Assembly: GCA_017650905.1 (NCBI GenBank)
Contig: JAGCDZ010000094.1
Span: forward strand, 1 to 35,845
Origin: Prevotella sp.
GTDB lineage: Bacteria; Bacteroidota; Bacteroidia; Bacteroidales; Bacteroidaceae
DNA length: 35,845 nucleotides
Direction: 5' to 3'
The translations under genes were made by a program, and so were the position numbers. Each line of letters begins with the position of its first letter. Position 1 is the stretch's first letter. The notes under the pieces were generated by a model. It made no database searches, was not told the origin of the DNA, and saw only the letters and a list, made by a program, of their open reading frames with translations. This document shows positions 31,311-35,845 of this stretch, one piece after another.

Positions 31311-32276
31311 TTAAAAAGCTGATGCCTTCAAGCGAAGGCCTGCAGTCTCATCAATACCGAACATGAGGTTCATGTTCTGCACGGCCTGACCCACGGCACC
31401 TTTCAGTAGGTTGTCGATGCAAGAGGTGACAAGTAATTTATTGTCGAAAGCATCGATGTGGACAAGGCATTTGTTGGTGTTGACCACTTGCTTCAGATCG
31501 AGCGACTGCTCGCTGTAGTGGGTGAAGGCGGCTTCACAGTAGAAGTCCTTGTAACCTTGTATGATTTCATTAGCATTGGCCTTCGTGCGGATAACTTCTG
31601 TGCAGAAGATACCACGGGCAAAGTCGCCGCGATAGGGGATGAAATCGATGTCGACATCGAGTGAGCCCTGTGTCTGAATCAGCGACTGACGGATTTCGGC
31701 CAGATGCTGGTGGGTGAAGGGCTTGTAGATGCTCAAGTTGTTATTGCGCCAGGAGAAATGGGTTGTAGCGCCAGGCTTCTGACCAGCGCCAGTGGAACCA
31801 GTGATGGCGTTAACGGCAACATCGTATTTCAACAGTCCCATTTTTGCAGCAGGTAGCAATCCTAACTGGATGCAAGTAGCAAAACAACCAGGATTGGCCA
31901 CGTGTTGGGCTTTAATTATCTCTGCTTTGTTGATTTCCGGTAGGCCATAGACATAGTCGTGGTCGCCCTTAATGCGGAAATCCTGTGCCAGATCGATGAT
32001 TTTGACGTCGGTAGGAATGGTGTGCTCCTTGAGGAAGGCCTCGCTCTTGCCGTGACCGAAACAGAAAAACACGACATCGATGTCTTCGAAGGGCATCTGG
32101 TTGGTAAACTTCAAATCTGTCTCACCGATGAGTCCCTCATGTACATCGCTGACCAGATTACCAGCGTTACTCTCAGAGTTGGCAAAGACAATCTCCGCCT
32201 CAGGGTGGTTGAGTAACAGGCGGATGAGTTCTCCACCTGTATACCCTGCTGCACCTAATATGCCTACCTTAATCAT
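31311..32276 (-). CDS. argC: N-acetyl-gamma-glutamyl-phosphate reductase
   Basis: 321 residues. NADPH-dependent reduction of N-acyl-glutamyl phosphate to the semialdehyde, the substrate of ArgD. Rossmann motif VGILGAAGYTGGELIRLL (4-21) and active-site C131 in VANPGCFATCIQLGLLP; GSTGAGQKP and HQHLAEI further on. It overlaps argG by 4 nt. In many Bacteroidales argD comes next, but here a nitroreductase and a 7.5-kb accessory block intervene. Whether the acyl group is acetyl or succinyl in this organism is open. Confidence 0.96.
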   Translation of the reverse strand: MIKVGILGAAGYTGGELIRLLLNHPEAEIVFANSESNAGNLVSDVHEGLIGETDLKFTNQMPFEDIDVVFFCFGHGKSEAFLKEHTIPTDVKIIDLAQDFRIKGDHDYVYGLPEINKAEIIKAQHVANPGCFATCIQLGLLPAAKMGLLKYDVAVNAITGSTGAGQKPGATTHFSWRNNNLSIYKPFTHQHLAEIRQSLIQTQGSLDVDIDFIPYRGDFARGIFCTEVIRTKANANEIIQGYKDFYCEAAFTHYSEQSLDLKQVVNTNKCLVHIDAFDNKLLVTSCIDNLLKGAVGQAVQNMNLMFGIDETAGLRLKASAF

Positions 32277-33475
32277 CTTTTCTCGTCTTTATGGATGCCG
32301 TAGTAAACGCGGAGCGGTGTGGAACTAACCTTGATAAAGCCCTTGGCCTCGTCGGCGGTCCAACCTGTCTGTGTCTCACCGTATTCGCCCAACTTGCTCT
32401 TGGTTAGGTCGTTGACAGAGTCTACGCCCACCGTCTCGAAGCCATAAGGACGCAATTTCAGAATAGCTGTACCAGTTACATTGCGCTGGCTGGAGGTCAG
32501 CATGGCCTCTATGTCCGGCATGACGGGCTCCAGGTACTGGCTCTCGTGTAGGAACATGCCATACCAATTAGCCACCTGGTCTTTCCAGTATTGCTGCCAT
32601 TTCGAGAGTGTCGACTTCTCCAACAGACGGTGTGCCTCGATGATAAGTTTGGGAGCGGCGGCCTCAAAGCCCACGCGACCTTTGATGCCGATAATAGTGT
32701 CACCCACGTTGGCGTCGCGCCCGATGGCATACGAAGCACCAATCTCCTCAATCTTCTGGATGGCCTTGATCCTGTCGTCGAATTGCTCGCCATTGACAGC
32801 GACGATTTCACCTTTCTCGAAAGTAATCTTCAGCGTGGCCTCCTGTTCTTTGGCAGTGACATGTTTCAGATAGGCGTCTTCGGGCAGTCCCTGTGTGGCG
32901 TCGAGTAATTCGCCACCGCAGATGCTGGTGCCCCATATACCTACATTATATGAATACTTCAGTTTGGTGAAGTCAGCAAAGAATCCGTGTTCATTTAGGA
33001 AGTCAACTTCCTCCTTGCGCGTCAGTTTCTTATCACGCGTCAGGGTGATAATCTCTACGCCAGGTGCCATCACGAGGAAGGTCATGTCGAAACGGATCTG
33101 GTCATTGCCGGCACCTGTGCTTCCGTGAGCAATGGCGTCAGCTCCGATCTCCTTGGCATAGCGGGCGATGGCAATGGCTTGGAAGATACGCTCACTTGAA
33201 ACTGAAATAGGGTAACAGTTGTTACGCAGCACATTGCCGAAAATCATATATTTCAGGGATTTGGCGTAATACTCTTGTGTCACGTCGAGGGTGACATACT
33301 GAACGGCACCTAATTTATACGCGTTCTCTTCGTTGGTCTTTAACTGTTCGGCACTGAATCCACCGGTATTGGCGCAGGCAGCATAGACATCCCAGCCGTC
33401 CTGTGCTAACTTCATGACTGTGTAGGAGGTGTCGAGGCCTCCGGAAAATGCGACTACTACTTTTTTGTTTGCCAT
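32273..33475 (-). CDS. argG: argininosuccinate synthase
   Basis: 400 residues, standard length. ATP-dependent joining of citrulline and aspartate. PP-loop SGGLDTS at 11-17, followed by family blocks AIAHGSTGAGNDQIRFD and YSYNVGIWGTSICGGELLD. The start at 33475 follows the GNAT stop by 14 nt. It is the third gene of the argR-GNAT-argG-argC transcript. argH, argB and argJ are not in the window, so the pathway is incomplete here. Confidence 0.97.
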   Translation of the reverse strand: MANKKVVVAFSGGLDTSYTVMKLAQDGWDVYAACANTGGFSAEQLKTNEENAYKLGAVQYVTLDVTQEYYAKSLKYMIFGNVLRNNCYPISVSSERIFQAIAIARYAKEIGADAIAHGSTGAGNDQIRFDMTFLVMAPGVEIITLTRDKKLTRKEEVDFLNEHGFFADFTKLKYSYNVGIWGTSICGGELLDATQGLPEDAYLKHVTAKEQEATLKITFEKGEIVAVNGEQFDDRIKAIQKIEEIGASYAIGRDANVGDTIIGIKGRVGFEAAAPKLIIEAHRLLEKSTLSKWQQYWKDQVANWYGMFLHESQYLEPVMPDIEAMLTSSQRNVTGTAILKLRPYGFETVGVDSVNDLTKSKLGEYGETQTGWTADEAKGFIKVSSTPLRVYYGIHKDEKR

Positions 33476-33489
33476 ATCTTTTGTTGTTT

Positions 33490-34104
33490 TTATTGTTCTT
33501 CTAATTCTTGGAGATGACGGATACGCGAGAGGGCTTCATCGGGAATCTTGGCAGGCAGATGCTCTGTCGGATCATAGAGCATGGCTGTACAGATGCAATA
33601 TTTCCGGCCAGTACGATGTAATACGTCGACGTTGACACAACCCTCGCAGCCTTTCCAGAAGGCCTCGTCTTCCGTCAGGTCGGCAAAGGTGACAGGCTGA
33701 TAACCTAAGGCTGTGTTCATGGCCATGACAGCGGCACCACTTGTCAGTGAGAATATCTTGGCATGGGGCCAACGGGTCCGGGCCAGTGTGAATGTCAAAT
33801 CCTTGATGCGCTTAGCGACATGATGTCCTCGGAAGTTTGGATGTACAATCAGACCGGAGGTCGTCACATATTGCTGGTTCTCCCAAGTCTCGATGTAGCT
33901 GAATCCGGCGAATTGGCCGTCTTTCGTTAAGGCGATAACTGCCTTTGCCTCTAACATTTTCTTCGTCAGATACTCATGTGTGCGTTTTGCTATACCGGTA
34001 CCTCGCACTTTTGCAGCGTCAGCAATCGTCTCTAAAATGGTGTCGACGTACTTCTCGTGCTCCGGCCCAGCTATTAACACTTCAATTTCAATTTCTTGTT
34101 CCAT
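33490..34104 (-). CDS. GNAT N-acyltransferase with a CxxC/CxC segment, candidate first arginine enzyme
   Basis: 204 residues. GNAT fold with the acetyl-CoA motif IVHPNFRGHHVAKRIKDL (87-104; RGHHVA at 92-97). Near the C-terminus are four cysteines (C153, C156, C170, C172: CEGC ... CIC) that could bind zinc or another metal. No annotated N-acetylglutamate synthase of the classic type is in the window, and a gene of this type stands between argR and argG in many Bacteroidales. The conserved place suggests it makes N-acetyl- or N-succinyl-glutamate, the first step of the pathway (inference). The ATG follows a heptamer tandem repeat. Confidence 0.85.
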   Translation of the reverse strand: MEQEIEIEVLIAGPEHEKYVDTILETIADAAKVRGTGIAKRTHEYLTKKMLEAKAVIALTKDGQFAGFSYIETWENQQYVTTSGLIVHPNFRGHHVAKRIKDLTFTLARTRWPHAKIFSLTSGAAVMAMNTALGYQPVTFADLTEDEAFWKGCEGCVNVDVLHRTGRKYCICTAMLYDPTEHLPAKIPDEALSRIRHLQELEEQ

Positions 34105-34111
34105 TAGTCTA

Positions 34112-34138
34112 TAAACTATAAACTTTAAACTCTAAACC
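34112..34138 (-). repeat. heptamer tandem repeat before the GNAT start
   Basis: TAAAC occurs at 34112, 34119, 34126 and 34133 on the plus strand, a strict 7-nt period. On the coding strand GTTTAGA, GTTTAAA, GTTTATA, GTTTATA and GACTA lead to the ATG at 34104. The argR-GNAT gap is almost entirely this repeat. Confidence 0.85.
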
Positions 34139-34143
34139 ATACA

Positions 34144-34620
34144 CTATCGCATATTGGGGATGACATCATTCAGGGCTTCAATCACTTCCTGATGTCTGAT
34201 CCCTTCCTTGATTACGATGAAAATCGTATCATCGCCAGCAATGGTACCAATGATTTCAGGAATGTCGCTGCTGTCAATGTTCCAGGCAATAGCACTGGCA
34301 TAGCCAGGTCGTGTCTTGATGACGCCCATATTGCCAGAGAAGTTGATGCTGACAAACCCAGGTACCTGCATCATTTCTTTAATGTTGCTTGGCGTAGTTA
34401 TACGTTTGTACATCGTATCGTTGGGCAAAACATAAATATATTTGCCGCCCATTGTGGCAGCCTTGGCCACCTTTAGTTGCTTAAGATCGCGACTAAGTGT
34501 TGCTTGCGTGAGTTTGAAACCTTCTTTCTGAAGCGCAATGAGCAGTTCATCCTGACTGCCAAGTTGTTGACTTGAAATGATGAGTCGCAATGCCTCCAAA
34601 CGGTTGTTCTTTTCCTTCAT
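34144..34620 (-). CDS. argR: arginine repressor
   Basis: 158 residues. N-terminal winged helix (EALRLIISSQQLGSQDELLIALQKEGFKLTQATLSRDLKQLKVAKA, with the ArgR TQATLSRDL motif) and C-terminal hexamerization/arginine-binding domain (PGYASAIAWNIDSSDIPEIIGTIAGDDTIFIVIKE, containing the GTIAGDDT site). The start at 34620 (MKEKNN) gives the family length; an upstream in-frame ATG at 34659 would lie within the promoter. The first gene of the arginine operon, it is preceded by a 12-bp palindrome over its own -7 element, suggesting autorepression. Confidence 0.95.
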   Translation of the reverse strand: MKEKNNRLEALRLIISSQQLGSQDELLIALQKEGFKLTQATLSRDLKQLKVAKAATMGGKYIYVLPNDTMYKRITTPSNIKEMMQVPGFVSINFSGNMGVIKTRPGYASAIAWNIDSSDIPEIIGTIAGDDTIFIVIKEGIRHQEVIEALNDVIPNMR

Positions 34621-34641
34621 CTTGGTATATTTATTCAAAAA

Positions 34642-34703
34642 TCGGATGCAAAAGTACAACTATTTTTGCATCCGACCAAATATTTCTGCATATTTTTGCA
34701 GAA
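34642..34703 (-). promoter_or_regulatory. argR promoter with overlapping palindromic operators
   Basis: Minus-strand TTTG (34680-34677), 20 nt, TACTTTTG (34656-34649) form a full consensus promoter. A perfect inverted repeat of 12-bp arms, TCGGATGCAAAA (34642-34653) and TTTTGCATCCGA (34664-34675) with a 10-nt spacer, covers the -7 element. A second palindrome, TTCTGCA-6-TGCAGAA (34684-34703), sits just upstream of -33. Both contain the TTTTTGCA core also seen before argD. Confidence 0.8.
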
Positions 34704-34733
34704 GGAATAGAATTTTACCTTTTTACTTTCTAC

Positions 34734-35333
34734 TTATCTCTTCATGTCGAAACCAACGCGTACGCCATCGTATTGTTTGCTCAAGTCGCCAATAGTCTGA
34801 AGATTGGCATTACCGCTGAGGGCAGACATTGTCTGTAAAACGGTCAGCAGTTTCTTAGCTTCAAACAGAATAGAAATACCGTTGACTTCCTTCTTGGTAT
34901 AGCAGTTGATAGATAGCAGCAAGCCTTTCAGTTTAATCTGCTGAGATGCTTCGTCGAAGGTATAGGTGCCACTGAAGTTTGTGCCGGCAATCTTCGATGA
35001 GAAGGTCCCATCCTGATTGAAAGTGATTTGAGTGTTGCTGGCAGAAATGCCGACCTGCTGATAATAAGGCTTTACTTTTTCCTCAATTTGTGCAGCTGCA
35101 ACTTCACCACCGGCTTTGGCCAACAGGTTCTCACTTGTGAAGGCACATCCGGGACCATTGTAAGTCCAAGATCCGATAAGATTCTGGGCTGATACTTTGT
35201 CGAGACCAATCACACTTGTGATGGCGTTGATCACACTGCCATTCTGTATGGCACTAAGCACCTGATTCATGTTGCCACAGCTAACTAAAAGGATACTGAC
35301 AACCGCTACTACTAATAATTGAATCTTTCTCAT
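34734..35333 (-). CDS. DUF4923-like lipocalin-type lipoprotein
   Basis: 199 residues. Lipoprotein signal ending SILLVSC-GNMN (Cys 19). The mature part has lipocalin-like strands (LIGSWTYNGPGCAF, ITFNQDGTFSSKI, SGTYTFDEASQQIKL) and a helical insert (AAAQIEEKVKPYYQQ), fitting the DUF4923 family of Bacteroidales. The start at 35333 gives a proper signal peptide; an in-frame upstream ATG at 35402 would lie before the -7 element. Function is unknown. No terminator separates it from argR on the same strand. Confidence 0.85.
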   Translation of the reverse strand: MRKIQLLVVAVVSILLVSCGNMNQVLSAIQNGSVINAITSVIGLDKVSAQNLIGSWTYNGPGCAFTSENLLAKAGGEVAAAQIEEKVKPYYQQVGISASNTQITFNQDGTFSSKIAGTNFSGTYTFDEASQQIKLKGLLLSINCYTKKEVNGISILFEAKKLLTVLQTMSALSGNANLQTIGDLSKQYDGVRVGFDMKR

Positions 35334-35375
35334 ATTCTTATTCCATTGATTGTTATTGTCGTTATTAAAACTCTG

Positions 35376-35383
35376 CAAAGATA
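35376..35383 (-). promoter_or_regulatory. -7 element of the DUF4923-like gene
   Basis: TATCTTTG reads on the minus strand (35383-35376), 43 nt before the ATG at 35333. No consensus TTTG occurs at 19-21 nt spacing. Confidence 0.55.
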
Positions 35384-35428
35384 CGAACTTTTCCGTCAAC
35401 AACCATCGTTTTATCAGAAATTAACTTA

Positions 35429-35521
35429 GAAATGCTTGTTTCTTCAGCACGTAGTATTCCTGGCTTCGGTTCCCTCTGATTGCGATGCCTGACGAGGGAT
35501 GAACCAAGCATTTCCTTTTTT
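35429..35521 (+). ncRNA. candidate structured small RNA ending in a terminator-like T-run
   Basis: The arms GAAATGCTTG (35429-35438) and CAAGCATTTC (35505-35514) pair perfectly and enclose about 66 nt, followed by CTTTTTT. Inside, GTTC-CCTC (35469-35476) pairs with GAGG and GAAC (35494-35504, 3-nt bulge), giving a multi-branched fold. There is no open reading frame of note. The orientation follows from the T-run on the plus strand. A clear promoter is not visible. I cannot place it in an RNA family. Confidence 0.45.
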
Positions 35522-35632
35522 GTTTTGCCCTAATATATTATATAATAATAATGTGTAGGCTGGTTTTTGACTTGACTTTTATCAAGAAGTGGAAATGTTA
35601 CACTCAAAAACTGAAATTTTTTTCAGAAAAGT

Positions 35633-35663
35633 TTTGGTGGTTCGGAAAAAAGCAGTACCTTTG
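35633..35663 (+). promoter_or_regulatory. rRNA operon promoter
   Basis: TTTG (35633-35636), 19 nt, TACCTTTG (35656-35663). AT-rich DNA (35530-35555, and the hairpin CTGAAA-TTTT-TTTCAG at 35611-35626) lies upstream and may act as an UP-like element. The transcript would start near 35668. Confidence 0.75.
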
Positions 35664-35667
35664 CACC

Positions 35668-35845
35668 CGCTTTCGCCCAAAAACTTGGGTTTGAGGCAAA
35701 AAATGAGTTCTTTGAAAGATTTACATAGACAGAAGTAGTACAAGAAGCGAGTGCCTATTATATGATAGGTACTTGGGTAGAAGAAACGAACCGTTTAATT
35801 CTTGAAATACTGGATAGTCGTTCTGAGACAGAGACAAGACCGGAA
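35668..35845 (+). other. rRNA operon 5' leader (16S gene starts beyond the window)
   Basis: The sequence resembles pre-16S leaders of Prevotella: a first hairpin CCCAA-AAAC-TTGGG (35676-35689), a boxA-like antitermination element GAGTTCTTTGAAAG (35705-35718), and a hairpin GTGCCTAT / GATAGGTAC (35751-35772). The conserved 16S start (GAGTTTGATCCTGG) is not reached, so the window ends inside the leader. Assignment rests on similarity to known leaders and on the promoter. Confidence 0.7.

Noticed and set aside
34621-34659. Longer N-terminus for ArgR
   Set aside because: It would overlap the -7 element and palindromic operator, and family length fits the start at 34620.
35334-35402. Longer N-terminus for the DUF4923-like lipoprotein
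   Set aside because: It would bury the lipoprotein signal peptide 23 residues in and lies before the -7 element.
35668-35845. Start of the 16S rRNA gene
   Set aside because: The conserved 16S 5' sequence is not present before the window ends; only the leader is seen.

Overview
The window looks like a chromosomal segment of a gut- or rumen-type member of the Bacteroidales, most like Prevotella (inference). The evidence is SusC/SusD pairs, promoters of the Bacteroidetes type (TTTG near -33, TAnnTTTG near -7), an N-succinyl/N-acetylornithine-type carbamoyltransferase, HU-like DNA-binding proteins and T9SS-like C-terminal tails. The right end holds a promoter and leader typical of a Prevotella rRNA operon, and the window stops before the 16S gene.

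Layout. 1-1660: a small cassette of HU-like protein, a 30-residue 'smalltalk'-type peptide and an N-acetylmuramoyl-L-alanine amidase, closed by a strong terminator. 1671-15140: a beta-mannan utilization locus. An AraC-type regulator, mannosylglucose phosphorylase (GH130) and mannose-6-phosphate isomerase lie on the plus strand. They converge on a minus-strand operon of SusC, SusD, two surface glycan-binding lipoproteins, a small secreted protein and a GH26 mannanase. 15143-23913: a nine-gene minus-strand operon for proline and arginine metabolism (argD, proC, XRE-cupin regulator, AMP-forming acyl-CoA ligase, yraN, proB, proA, argF', PLP-dependent aldolase). 23909-30600: an accessory block with a 1334-residue secreted repeat protein, a second HU-like protein with a winged helix, and a membrane-anchored AraC regulator. 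30600-34703: the other arginine operon (argR, GNAT acetyltransferase, argG, argC, exported nitroreductase). 34734-35845: a small lipoprotein, a candidate structured RNA and the rRNA leader.

How the genes work together. In the mannan locus, the surface lipoproteins and SusCD are expected to bind and import manno-oligosaccharides, GH26 cuts the backbone, GH130 phosphorolyses mannosyl-glucose, and ManA moves mannose-6-phosphate to fructose-6-phosphate. The cellobiose/mannobiose 2-epimerase and inner-membrane transporter this route needs are not in the window. The two arginine/proline operons share an 11-base sequence in their promoter regions, and ArgR is probably their common regulator. They are separated by the accessory block, which looks like an interruption of a cluster that is contiguous in relatives.

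The most interesting regulatory signals are these: (a) a motif AGTATCARCAWTRG placed exactly 49 nt upstream of the -7 element of both mannan-locus promoters, a likely AraC operator; (b) a 12-bp perfect palindrome over the argR promoter; (c) tandem heptamer repeats directly before the start codons of several unrelated genes; (d) five degenerate ~20-bp repeats in the leader of the second HU gene; (e) a closed, terminator-ended RNA fold just upstream of the rRNA promoter; and (f) a strict 9-nt CTAG repeat inside proA. I do not see a clear new defence or mobile system. The least explained protein is the 1334-residue repeat protein.
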